DNA of 64,000 nt from Microdochium bolleyi (taxonomy: Eukaryota > Ascomycota > Sordariomycetes > Xylariales > Microdochiaceae): NCBI GenBank assembly GCA_001566295.1, contig KQ964246.1, forward strand, positions 2,976,001 to 3,040,000, written 5' to 3'. The translations under genes and the position numbers were made by a program. The notes below the pieces were generated by a model. That model saw only the letters and a list, made by a program, of their open reading frames with translations. It did no database searches and had not been told where the DNA came from. Position 1 is the stretch's first letter, and the number at the start of each line of letters is the position of its first letter. This document shows, piece by piece, positions 53,607 through 64,000 of the stretch.

Positions 53607-54421
53607 ATGGCATCCGACAAGACTCGCATCTCGGTGCTCTGCTCCGGCAGCGGCTCGAACCTCCAGGCCATTATCGATGCCTGCGCTTCTGGCCGCATCG
53701 CCGACGGCGAGATCATCCGGGTCACGGTGAACCGCAAGAACGCCTTCTCGCAGCAGCGCGCCGAGCGCGCCGGGATCCCGACGGCCTACTTCAACATGGT
53801 GGCCGAGAGGTTCCAGGCCGCGGGGGAGAAGGACGTTGAGAAGCTCAAGGAGGCGCGCCTCGCGTACGACGCCGCTCTCGCCGAGCGGATACTGCAGGAC
53901 AAGCCGGAGCTCGTCGTGCTGGCCGGCTGGATGCACGTCTTCACGGTCAACTTCCTCAACCCGGTCAAGGCCGCCGGCGTGCCGATCATCAACCTGCACC
54001 CGGCGCTGCCAGGTGAGTTCCGAGATGCCAACCATACTGCGTGTTCTTTTTTGGAAAAGCCTGTCCAGAGGTGTCTATACGGACCTATTTTCTCGCATTG
54101 CTTTGCTAACAAGGTCCCGTTCTCGTCTTTACTCTAGGCAAGTACGACGGCGCGGGCGCGATCGAGCGTGCATACAGCGACTTCCAGGCGGGCAAGCTGG
54201 AGAACAACAGGACTGGCATCATGATCCACTACGTGATTGCCGAGGTCGACCGGGGCGAGCCGATACTGGTCGAGGAGATCGAGTGCAGGCAAGGCGAGTC
54301 CCTGGACGAGTTCTCCGACCGCCTGCACAAGCACGAGCACGAGCTTGTTGTCAGGGCGGTCACGAAGCTGTCGACAGAGATCGCGGCGGCGAAGAAGAAG
54401 AAGCAGCAGCAGCAGCAATGA
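53607..54421 (+). CDS. ADE8: phosphoribosylglycinamide formyltransferase
   Basis: Two exons (53607-54012, 54138-54421) give 229 residues. GAR transformylase adds the formyl group of 10-formyl-tetrahydrofolate to glycinamide ribonucleotide, the third step of de novo purine synthesis. The phosphate site is SVLCSGSGSNLQAIID; the substrate loop reads NRKNAFSQQRAERAGIPT. The catalytic triad Asn129, His131 and Asp173 lies in INLHPALPGK and AEVDRGEP. The intron splits Gly136 just after HPALP; donor GTGAGT, acceptor CTCTAG. It is a stand-alone enzyme as in yeast, not the fused GARS-AIRS-GART of animals. The C-terminus ends in a Lys-then-Gln run encoded by AAG and CAG repeats (54391-54417), which is likely disordered and length-variable. 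Confidence 0.96.
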
Positions 54422-57400
54422 AAATCTACGAGAAAAGCTAACAGCGTAAACGCGGGGAAAAAAAAAAATAGATTCGAATACCCATGCCATCATCGCAGCA
54501 CTGGGAATGAGACTACATCATGCCACAAGACAGTGATCTGACAGCGTAAACGTGGCTGAAGGCACTCGGAAGAGCACCGTCCAGCGGGGCAGCTCGTCGT
54601 GGGGCATTCGTCATGTATCAAGGTCTTCAAACAAGCAATCTCGAGACCGCGGCTCCAGCTGAAGCACAAGATTCACCAAATCCGCGCGAAGCTCTGTTGA
54701 TTCTGCTTTTCAGCGTGAACGGCCCGCCGCGTGTGTACCAAAACCCGCAGATGCAGGCGTCCAGTACCGATGGCTCTACACCATCACGGAGTGTTCTTCG
54801 CTCGAGCGCACGCAGACAAGCACTTGTGAGGGGTCTTGTTGGCGGAACCCACGGGCAGAGCAAGACAGCACTGGGGCACTGTATTCCGTGGTCCATCAGG
54901 TGGCAGTGTAAAGCGGGGTGCATCATTCTGATAAAAGTATTCTTAGAGCTGGTCCGAACAGGTTGCAGGCCATGAACCGATTTCATGGAACACGTGGAAT
55001 GCATAGCGAAGCTCCAGTCGCATGAAGCCAAGAACAGCAGATCTTTCCAAAACTGGCTTCGTATCACAAGGGAAGAGCCCACAGGACGACCTGCTCAAGC
55101 ACCAGCGTTGGCAGCCAGTCAATAAGGTTGGCCGACCCAGAAAAAAATCAGGCTCGTGTGAGAGGTGTAGAGTCTTTGAGTTTTGTCGCAAGGGGGGAAG
55201 GACTGTACGGCCGACCCACCAGCCGAATGGACCCCAAAAATTCACGAGCTCCCCGTCATTGATCGACACTGAGCCTCTCGGTCTCCTCGGTGAGTACTGT
55301 CCTTCGAGATTACCGGACTTGCAGGTGAACCAGTGGCAGTACATAGCACCAAGTGAAAAGTCAGGGCCTGAAGTTACTCCGTCCGATCAAATGAGCCATG
55401 GCAAAAATTAGAGAAAGTAAGGTAAGAGAGCCAGAAGGTCCTTCTCAGCGCCACGATCTGACTTCATGGCCCCCAAGACCCCTGGAGTCCAGCGAGGGTG
55501 CCCCTGCTCGTTCCTGGCGCTTGTTTGCATGGGGCCGAGCCGCCGCTCAGACCCAAGCGTGATAATTTCAGACTGCCCGCCATGAACTAGCGGCGGTGGC
55601 GGAATGCCCGTTCCGGCGGGTCTGTACTGCGTAGATTCCACAACGGTGCCTGATCGTGGCCCACCAGTCTAAATAGAGTGATGATGGAAGCTGTAGGTAG
55701 GTACAGGACGGGCGAGACGGGGGACCGGGCATTAATTGACGATGCTAATCCACCAGGGAGTGCTGCGCAACGCGCCATCACGATCGGCGCCAAGGTCCAC
55801 GATCATGACGTCGAGCACGTGCTTTTCTGATGTCAAAGGTTGTTGCCGACCGAAGGCTCAAGAAAGCTCCAGTGCAATGAGAACACAACAGTCCGTGGCC
55901 AGATCATTGTGTCGCCATGTGCCTACTGGTTGATGGTGAACCTGAGGCCCGAGTCGATCTGCTCTTGCATGTGATGGTGTCTCAGCGGACTTCTGGCATA
56001 TGCTAACATTAAGGTCAAGCACTCATCGACACCGGCCAGGGAGGGACCGCCCAGCCAGTCAGCCGACAAGCTGCAAGCGATCCCGGGACACACAACGTAG
56101 CTGATGTGATACATAGAGCAAAATCATCCTCAATTAAGCCCCCGGCCATCCAACACTGCACCGCTCCCTGCCGGGCGGAGTACATAGTGGGAAACGTATG
56201 ATGCTGTCATATGCGTGGCGGTATATGGTAGCATTGGCGAGGATCGTTGGCCCTGTGGGCCATGGGAAACTTGGAATCGGGTGTCCGCAAAATGCACCTG
56301 TGTCCCTTGATGAGGGTCCGTCGGGTACAATGGAGACAGAGACCGTCAGCATTGCACCAGGCAATGAGTTCTGTTTCCGAATGCAGAGTGCAGCCACGAG
56401 CGTCCTTTTCAGTCTCGATTGCAATGTGCCACATCCCTGTGCGATTGCCACCACGTTGTCGGAGTCACGACCGACTCTAGACGCAGCCGGGAAAAATGCA
56501 ACCATCAAGATCCTTCCTACTTGCACATTTGCTTCCGTAAGCGGCGGGTCCTCTCTGTTGTCTTGGACCGTGTGTGATCCGGACGGATCCACTCGGCTGG
56601 GTCAAACACGCATCAGCGTGTGCGATACGAACGCATGCTCTCATGGTGTGGGTGCTTGTTCCCCTTGTGTCCCCACAAGCGTCTGGTTCAGCTCTGTGTG
56701 ACTGGACCGCGCGCGGTATGAGGCTCATTTTGGCGTGAGGAAGGGCAATCCTGAGAGGTTGCGAGCATTGGCAAGCTTGACACGACCGGCGGCAATTATC
56801 TGCAGGTGTGTCGATACTCTGACCACAAGCCTCTCGATTGTCGAGAATGGACAACGTGGGTACACACCTGGTCCAGACCCGTTACGAAAGAGACGCCCAT
56901 GGGACTCTTTCAGGGGTCCCCCAGGTGTTGCCAGGGTCATTCTTGAGAAAGAAAAGTGCCGTTGGGCAACCGCAACACGGCGAAGTCGGCGAACAAATGC
57001 CAAATAGTGCCACAGCTGGGCGATGTTGTCGAGTCTGACGTTCGATATCAGGAGGGGGGATCAATGCATTCATTGCCTCGGTCAGGACGGACTGGGCACG
57101 TGAATTACCGATGGGCAGAAGCAGCTTTCGCATCCAGATATGGTCGGAGCCCAGGGTGTGTTCCTCGCCGGATGCTTCCGGCACCTTCTGCCAATATTCG
57201 AGTCCCTTCCCAACACTGGCGATACAAGGGTGATATGCGAGTGCATTCTGCATACTCCGTACGTTCCGGGAAGGCCGGTACCTCTCAAGAGAGGGTCACA
57301 AGCAGCCTGCCAGATGTAAGAGCGCCAAATTGTCCTGACGAGCTGGGGCCAAGCGGCAATCAAGGTTGTGCATAAGTGAGGACCACATTTGAGCAGGAAG

Positions 57401-59527
57401 CAGCATCCACTTTGCTGGCCATGCCGGCGCCACATCGAGCCGGCGCAGCCCTTTTCTCCAGTGCCCCTGGCCGAGGTTACGCACTAAGCCTCGATACGAG
57501 CTAGCTGTGCGCAACCCCCTTGCGCATACAGCTCCTCCCAAGATTGCGTGCAGTGTGGAAGCTCGGGCGGGACGACATTTGAGTTGTGCGGTGCAGGTGT
57601 TGTGGCAGGTCGATATGTTCACAGCAGCTTGTCGAGCAATGGCTGACCTCAGAGACCTGCCCCTTCGAAGGAATAAGAACATCATTCCTGCACGACGAAA
57701 TCCAGACATGATGACGTCTCTCGGTCGATGCTGTGGTCTCCGCTCCAACAATGCCTGTTTGGCGAAAGATCAGCAGCTGATCGGCGTGCTGCTGGTGCAG
57801 CGTCTCAGCGGCACAACAGCTTAGCAACCTTATTGTCGTTGTCAGCCCTGGCCTGGTTCAGCTAGCCGTTGTCGAGCGGATTCGCGCAATCGACGGGCTA
57901 CACCTGATTACTGCCTTTGATGGTCAAGTATGAATTGCGAGAATCGCCAGCAGGGTTGTGAATGCTTGAAGCTCCTTGCCAGTGAGAGCGAAGCTGGCCA
58001 AGGCTGGACATCATTGTAGGTACAGTAGATGTTCCGGTCGGGCAGTACGCCCGGAGGGCTGACGAGTCACGGCCTTGGCATGTGCGGATCGAGGACGGCA
58101 GATCGAGAACTGGGCAGATTCCTGGTCCTTAAGCAGCAGTGGCTAAGAGAGGTGCAAGGGTGTGGTCGTATGTACTGTGGGATCGAGCGGACTCTGCCTT
58201 GGGAGTTGCGTTGTCGAGCACTCCAGAGGTGTTACCTGTGCACAGTTGCAGGCTTGGTGGTGTGCGCGCCCGCGTGCTGCAGGACGGGCGGGCAGTGGGA
58301 GGAAGTGAGTGAGTGGGCTGGATGCAGGCTGGTCGTGCTTTGTTGCTCTCTCGTTCGGGCAACCACCAATCCTGAGGCTAGCGTATTCTCCTCGCCCCGG
58401 CCGGAAGTGCAGGGCAGCAGCTGCACGCGCCTCTTTGGCGGAGCCAGGCCCATTTGCCCAAGCAACTCTCCTTTCTCCCTTTTCCTCAAACCTCCAACGC
58501 TACTGCGCCCCAAGCAGCATTGTTCCCAAGCCCAACCTCTCATTCTTACGTGCGCTTGACTTCTCGTCGCCCTCCTCCCCTCGCCCAGAGGCAGTGGCTC
58601 GCTAATTAATTCATCGTTACACTCTTGCTAATACTCGGGCTCGCCCGCTCCACGGTCACTTCTGCTTCCTACGGCCCCTCAACAACCACCTGTCTCGACT
58701 GCTGCCAAGTCTGGCCCTCACCACCAGCTGCTCCGTTCGCCCTCGGCTCGCCCGTACACCCACCCGCTCTCGCTCATCGATCCACGACCTTGTTGCTGTC
58801 ATCTTCCGATTCATCCGTTGCTCTTTTTGGGTCGTCTCAGAAAATTGGGCGGTTGTCTGGTTCCAAGAGACGAGAGACCCATACTGTCTCAGGAGGGACA
58901 AACAACTTGGTTGCTCGCATCGACGTTGTGCTGCAATAATCAGACTCAGAGGCGTAAGTCCGGCACTCTCCTGCGCCACTCTCCCTAGCACGGTGATGAT
59001 TTCGTCATGGCGGTTGAGCAATCTTGCACAGAGGTTTGTGAGCTTGCTCGGTCATCGAAGCTGCTAGGAATGCTCCTGGATTTCTCCTGGCGCTTTGGAC
59101 GGTCTCCAGAGTGTGTCAGCCGGCCCTGGCATCTGAGACCTTGTCAAGGTGACCGGAGTGCTGCTCACCGCACACAGCCGCGCTTCAGAAGTCTCGAAAG
59201 CTGGCCTGCTCTGGTTCTTTTGTGACGAAGTCGACGAAGCATTCCGAAAAATTATGGATGCAGCCCTGTGCTTGCGAGACGTTGCGGTGATGTGTTGACT
59301 GACATTTCCAACAATAGACCTGCTGCCTGCGAGCTCGGCTGCTTTTCAAGTCGCCGAAAGTGGCTGCCGTTGTCTCACTGCAACTCGTGTTCCGTAGATT
59401 GAACACACTATTCACAGACCACGGGGACCATTGCAAGGACTCGAATCATCCTTGCCGCATACCAAGTCCCGTCAACCTTGTGTGGGCCATCAGTCGTCCT
59501 TTTTGAGTCTTCCACAAGTGCGCCGAA
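54422..59527. other. 5.1-kb stretch without a recognisable gene
   Basis: No conserved domain is seen on either strand and composition is not AT-rich. The first part should be the ADE8 3' end and the last 1 kb, which is C/T-rich on the plus strand at 58480-58780, the promoter and leader of the next gene. Open frames such as 55022-55411 (Lys/Arg-rich) and 58029-58559 are not protein-like. An exact 12-base repeat lies at 54441 and 54541. Confidence 0.5.
54441..54552 (+). repeat. exact 12-base direct repeat spaced 100 bases
   Basis: ACAGCGTAAACG occurs at 54441-54452 and again at 54541-54552, just after the ADE8 stop codon and probably inside its 3' untranslated region. It could be a small duplication or a paired RNA-binding site. 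Confidence 0.6.
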
Positions 59528-62329
59528 ATGCCGCGGTTTCCTGGGATAAACCTCCGGCGGAAGTCCGCCGCTGCCGAGGACCCAAACCTGGCTGCTGCTG
59601 AGCCTTCGTTTCGTGTACTTGAACGCCCGGAAAGCATTGCCGGCAAGTCGTTCGAGCACGCGCCGCGAATGAGCAATGGCAAGATTCCCAATGCCAGTGT
59701 CGCAGAGCTGTCGATGGAAGACAACATCTTTGCAGGTCTCAAGAACAACCGGTATGTCTCCCCAAGAACGGATGTCTCAACTGTCCGCAGCTCCGAATCT
59801 CGTCGTTGTTTCCACAGTGACCCTCCCGGAATGGTTTGGCATGTGCTGCTTGACGCAGACTCAGCATTCCATTGCGCTACCCCCAAATCATACAATCCTT
59901 CCCATGATCCGTAACCGTTCCTTGTACAAGTGCTGATCCGCATCAGGGGCAGTGGCGGTTCCAACACCACCAAGACAACCTCAGACAATTCTTCTCGACA
60001 CAGCAACGCATCTACGGCGCCATCCTCGACCGATAACGGCCTTCCAGGAGACGAGGGAAGAGCTTCAAGCCGCAAGCCTGCTCCCGTGACGCTATCGGAC
60101 GGTCAGACTCCTCCGCGCAACCCTGGCGGCTTTCTCAAAAACGCCAGCAGGACCTTCTCCTTTGGCAGTTCCAAAAAGAGCTCACTGCCTCCCATACCTG
60201 CTGAAGAACCAGTGCCTCGCATCCCCAGCGAGTACGCAGGATCTCCGTCAACACCAGTTGGTCGTGCCAGAGCTGAGACGGGTTCGACCATAACTACCAC
60301 AACACCCCCCCAAGTCGAGGATCGCGACTTCATGCGAGACCTTGGTGGCGATCTGAGCAGCATGCTCAATTTCGACAAGCGGTCCAGCATCCTGTCCTTG
60401 AAGGACCGCAACCTCCTGGGCGGCCGCGCGAAGCAGCCGTCTCCACTGCACCTCGACAGGGGCTCTGCAGTCGAGCCTCCCCCGAAGTCCTGGAACAGCC
60501 AGACCTCCAACGACGGCCTCCTAGGGTCTGGCCGCGTCACGTCGCCCGGCGGCATCGATTCGATGCCACCACCGCCTGTTCCAAGGCATACTGTCGGAAA
60601 GGCAGCCCAAAGAGCTGAGGCCGAGGATACATTCATGGAGGACCGCTTGGCTGCCAGCAAGTTCCTGTCCAGTGCTTCATCGCGGCCGCGAACTCAACCG
60701 GCTGAGGTGTACAAGCCTGAATTCGAAGTCAACGACGAGAACATGTTTGCGACTTCGTCTGGGCGACACAACAAGCCTCTGGGACGCCTAGGCCCTCGCT
60801 CTTTCACGCAGCCGCAGACCTCGACCCAAAGCAAGGTCATGACCCCTGAACAATTTGAAAAGTACAGACAGGATAAAGTGCGACAAGAGCGCATGGGGGT
60901 CGCTGACGCGGAGGAATCCGACAAGGAAGATGAGGATAACTATGACGACGACGACGACGAGGCTGAGCGCTCGGCGCAAGCTGCAAAGCAACGGCGCAAG
61001 CAGGAAGCACACATGACAGTCTATCGACAGCAAATGATGAAGGTCACTGGCGATAATGCTGCTAGCGGCCCTCGGCCAGGGTTCCAGATGTCCATGAGCA
61101 CACCGAACTTGTCGCTCGGCCTTACTCCTGGTGCGCCTGCCGCCAATACTTCGCCCTCTGACGCCTCGGAGGAGGACGAAGAAGTGCCTCTGGCGATTCT
61201 CGCTGCGCACGGATTCCCGAACAGGAACCGCCCACCGACACGTCTCACCACTGTGGGCTCAAACCCCAACCTCCGTGCCTCCGTCGCGCCTTCGTACACT
61301 GTTGGCGGTGGCGGCCCCGGCTCGGTCGTGGGAGAGAGTGGCCCCAAAGGGCCGCTCCCGCCGTTCGCCAGGAAACTACCGCAAGACCCGTATCTAGGTG
61401 CTGGCCTCATCAACCAGCCGCCACGAGAGTCATTCGCGCTTGGTGGTGGCGCACCCCTGCGCGAGCAGCAACAGCAGCGTGCTCTCCCAGTCGGCGGACT
61501 TGTGGGTGTCATTGCCAACGAGGAGCGCTCTCGTGCCATGAGACGTGGAAGCCCGGCCATGGACCACAACAAGAACATGATGCCGAATGCGATGGGTTTC
61601 GGTGGCGGCATGGGTGGAAGCATGACCGGTGGATTCGATCCCATGGCGGGCATGCCGCCCAACATGATGTACCCCATGGGCATGCCTCCGATGCTTACCC
61701 CGGGCGACCAAGCTCAAATTCAGATGACGCAGCAGATGCAGCAGTTCATGCAGATGCAAATGCAGTTCATGCAGATGCAGATGTCAAGTCAGAACCCAAA
61801 CCAGACCCAGCCATTTGGCAACGCTCCACAGAGACCAATCAGCCACCTGCCGCGCCAGTCTTTCTCAGGCTCGACGATGGACATGCAGCGGCAGTCATTT
61901 CTCGACCCTGTTCGGGGGGACGCCCAAATGCGCACAATGAGCATGGTGCAGCCTAGCTCCGCATCATGGATCCAGCCACCTCAGCCTGGCTATGCTCCGT
62001 CCATTCGCGTCCAAGGTGGCTACACGCCCTCGATCGCACCATCAGAGAGAAGCAATGTCGGCCTTCCGGGCCGTTACAGACCTGTCTCGAGCATGCCTGT
62101 CGTGGATCCTATGGGACGCACATCGACCATGTCTGGTGCTCTATCCAGTCTGCCCCAGCAGCCCATGAGAGACAACACTCGCTCTCCGTTAGCGAACAAG
62201 GGAAACGATGATGAGGACGACGACGATGAACAAGGCTGGGAGGCCATGAAGCAGAAGCGGGAGAAGAAGAAAGGCCTGTGGAGGACCAAGAAGAGCTTCG
62301 GTGCTGAAATATCTGCCATGATCAAGTAA
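59528..62329 (+). CDS. large low-complexity conserved fungal protein of unknown function
   Basis: Two exons (59528-59751, 59947-62329) give 868 residues; donor GTATGT, acceptor ATCAG, with an Arg codon split in phase. The start MPRFPGINLRRKSAAA is basic. The chain is mostly predicted disordered: Ser/Pro-rich with many short motifs (PSMETF-free, SSKKSSLPPIPAEEP, FDKRSSILSLKDRN), an Asp/Glu run near 340-350, a helical segment (MTPEQFEKYRQDKVRQERMG and KQRRKQEAHMTVYRQQMMKV), a Gly/Met-rich stretch and a Gln/Met-rich tract around 600-625. The C-terminus is basic and probably conserved (GWEAMKQKREKKKGLWRTKK). I recognise no enzyme domain. The layout resembles fungal scaffold or signalling-associated proteins of hyphal cells, but this is composition only. 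Confidence 0.8.
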
Positions 62330-62840
62330 ACCTTCGAGGCGATAAGTCATCCAGCGACTGTTCTTGCACTTGGGCAGTAGGCATAGCGCCACTCACCGAA
62401 AACATCGCCACAAACACTTCATATTCCTGCCTGGATCTACGCGCACGGAGCCATGCACACATTGTACATCAGCCATATCGTATCATATACACCTGACATC
62501 AACGGACTGGCAAGAACTTTGCAAGGCGTACGGGATTGCCTGTTTTTCAGTTTGTCATTTCCGAGACTTTGGACGGACGGAGCCAGCACGCGCACTTGAG
62601 TGCGCCAAAACCTCAGCATTTCTCGATTGCGACGTACAAGCACCAGGATAGATTCAGAACGTACACCACGAGAACTATATGCATAATTGTTGGACGGTAG
62701 TAATCTAATATATTGCATGCGGATTATCACTGGACTATACTCCGTTTGCGTCGTTCTGTCAGTCACATGAGAAAATGCTAGAGTGTGCAAGCCTTGCCCT
62801 CAATGCGATGCAGCGTCAAATTCCCGTGGATTCTCTTTTT
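62330..62840. other. convergent intergenic region before RIB4
   Basis: Two genes converge here, so the stretch should carry both 3' untranslated regions. Nothing else is recognised. Confidence 0.55.
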
Positions 62841-63561
62841 CTACTCCAACTGGCCCTTGGCCCAGGCTCCCCTCTTGACACCCAGCTCGACCGCGGCAAG
62901 GCCCCAATCCTCACCGTGATTGTGCGACCCGCTGGTCAGTCCCGCGCGGGCCTTAGCTTGGTCGTCGTTGAGCACGGTGAGGACGCCAAAGATGACGGGG
63001 ATGCTGAGGTCGAGGCCAACGCGCATGAGGCCCTGGGAGACGGCGTCGGAGATGTACTCAAAGTGCATTGTCTCGCCCTTGATGAGAACGCCGATGGCGA
63101 TGATGGCGTCGAAGGGCTGCGAGGCGAGCGTTGTCGAGGCTGACATGGCCGTCAGGTCGGTCGTGCTGCCGCCGAGCAGGTCGCCGGCCGAGGCGGTCGA
63201 GGAGTGGGATTGCTGCACTTGAGAAGCAGCGTAGAGTCTGTAAAGGGGCACGGCGAGTGTATAGTCAGTCTCAAAGGACTCTGGCTTGTGACGGTGAGGG
63301 GCGGGCTCTTTTCTTGGAGTTCGGCGATGCAGTGGTCTCGCCGACCCTGGCTCACCTCTGTACGGCAATGGGGAGTTCCCAAGCGCCTGGGACGGACTGG
63401 ACGACAATGTTGCTCTCCTTGACGCCGCAGGCTTGCAGCTTCTCGAGCGTGCCCTTGAGGAGCGGCTCGATGATGGTGGTGTTCCACCGGGCATGGACGA
63501 TGCCAATGCGCAGGCGGCTGCCGTCGTGCTCCTCCGGAGTCGGGCCTTTGAGTGACACCAT
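62841..63561 (-). CDS. RIB4: 6,7-dimethyl-8-ribityllumazine synthase
   Basis: Two exons (63356-63561, 62841-63237) give 200 residues; intron 118 bases, donor GTGAGC, acceptor TTTACAG. The enzyme condenses 5-amino-6-ribitylaminouracil with 3,4-dihydroxy-2-butanone 4-phosphate, the penultimate step of riboflavin synthesis, in the cytosol. Motifs: RIGIVHARWN at the substrate entry, VPGAWELP, and GVLIKGETMHFEY with His127 as the proton-transfer histidine; IPVIFGVLTVLNDDQAKARA follows. The protein is about 30 residues longer than yeast Rib4 (169) because of a Ser/Thr/Ala-rich insertion at about 76-108, placed just after the exon junction. The start MVSLKGPTPEEHDG has a suitable context (ATGGTG). 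No riboswitch is expected or seen. Confidence 0.96.
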
Positions 63562-64000
63562 GACTACTATGAGAGGGTGTAGTGTGGCAGGGTGAGGTGT
63601 TGGAGCTTCGGGTGAGGTGGGTAGTGGGAGAGGTGGAGAGAGAGGACGTTCGTGGCTGGCGAGTGTCAAACAAGAAGCTTAAAGTACAAGCTCGGAGAGC
63701 TTACGACTGCAGGAACCAGTGAGATCGCTCAGCTGCTCAGGTGAGCTCGAGTCGTTGTGGCGGGGCATGCGAGATGGCGGGCTGCAGCTTGGAATGCGGG
63801 GCTGTGACGTCTGGAGCAGGTGTGCTTGACCCTGTTCCTGAATCCCCTGGCGTTGCCGGGTGCTGAGCCAAGGAGCGGCAGGGGGGAGTCTCACATCGCT
63901 GAAGACATCAAGATCTTGGAATGACTACCTTAAGGTACATTGTCCATTGGAGAACGTCCGAACCCTGGAAGAAATCAAAGTTGTTCTCAAACATGCACAA
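63562..64000. other. upstream region of RIB4 at the window end
   Basis: This should hold the RIB4 promoter and leader. No TATA box or protein-like frame is evident; the window ends before any further gene can be judged. Confidence 0.5.

Noticed and set aside
55022..55411. Frame with a Lys/Arg and Cys stretch resembling an AT-hook or zinc site
   Set aside because: The match is short, and the rest of the frame is random in composition.
59430..59465. tRNA B-box-like sequence on the minus strand
   Set aside because: The B-box-like bases are present, but a proper 5-pair T-stem with a 7-base loop does not form, and no A box, anticodon arm or acceptor stem was found.
1..64000. CRISPR arrays, prokaryotic operons, phage or defence systems
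   Set aside because: No spaced direct repeats or prokaryotic gene organisation were seen; the spliced genes show this is eukaryotic nuclear DNA.

Overview
The window is nuclear DNA of a filamentous ascomycete (Pezizomycotina, most likely a Sordariomycete; the class is an inference). The basis is the gene content (PEX10, STT4, RIB4, ADE8, a KTR-type mannosyltransferase, a DUF7707-type GPI protein), short introns of about 55-160 bases with GT...AG borders, strong C/G preference at third codon positions, and monocistronic genes on both strands. No operons, rRNA, CRISPR array, intact transposon or convincing tRNA was seen.

Layout. 1-9.7 kb holds conserved cell-biology genes: a lysine-rich nuclear-type protein, PEX10 (peroxisome import), an EXS-domain ERD1 homologue (Golgi) and DAP1 (haem-binding partner of sterol P450s). 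9.7-11.1 kb is a GT15 mannosyltransferase. 11.8-19.4 kb is the most accessory-looking block: a cytochrome P450, an F-box protein, an alpha/beta hydrolase with an altered oxyanion motif, and a complete D-galactonate dehydratase of the bacterial DgoD type that carries three introns. 19.5-27.5 kb returns to housekeeping: the 1936-residue phosphatidylinositol 4-kinase STT4 and proteasome subunit beta-6, divergently transcribed. A 7.3-kb stretch without a recognisable gene follows.

34.8-39.3 kb contains an RRM+YTH protein (a candidate m6A reader, with both YTH cage tryptophans but two insertions in the domain) and a small heat-shock protein with a split alpha-crystallin domain, an upstream heat-shock element and a TATA box. 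40.2-47.3 kb carries a Bgl2-like GH17 wall enzyme, a membrane-anchored 3-beta-HSD-family dehydrogenase and a Cys-rich GPI protein. 50-54.4 kb holds a Mn-type CDF transporter and ADE8. After another 5.1-kb gene-poor stretch, a large low-complexity fungal protein (868 aa) and RIB4 (riboflavin pathway) close the window.

Functional links are thematic rather than a single pathway: secretory/wall glycosylation (ERD1, KTR, GH17, GPI protein), sterol and P450 chemistry (DAP1, P450, 3-beta-HSD-like), and core metabolism (ADE8, RIB4). I did not find a clearly novel multi-gene system. The best leads are the inserted YTH domain, the accessory 11.8-19.4 kb block with clustered CreA-type sites, and the two gene deserts. 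Exon borders were placed by eye from splice consensus and reading-frame continuity.
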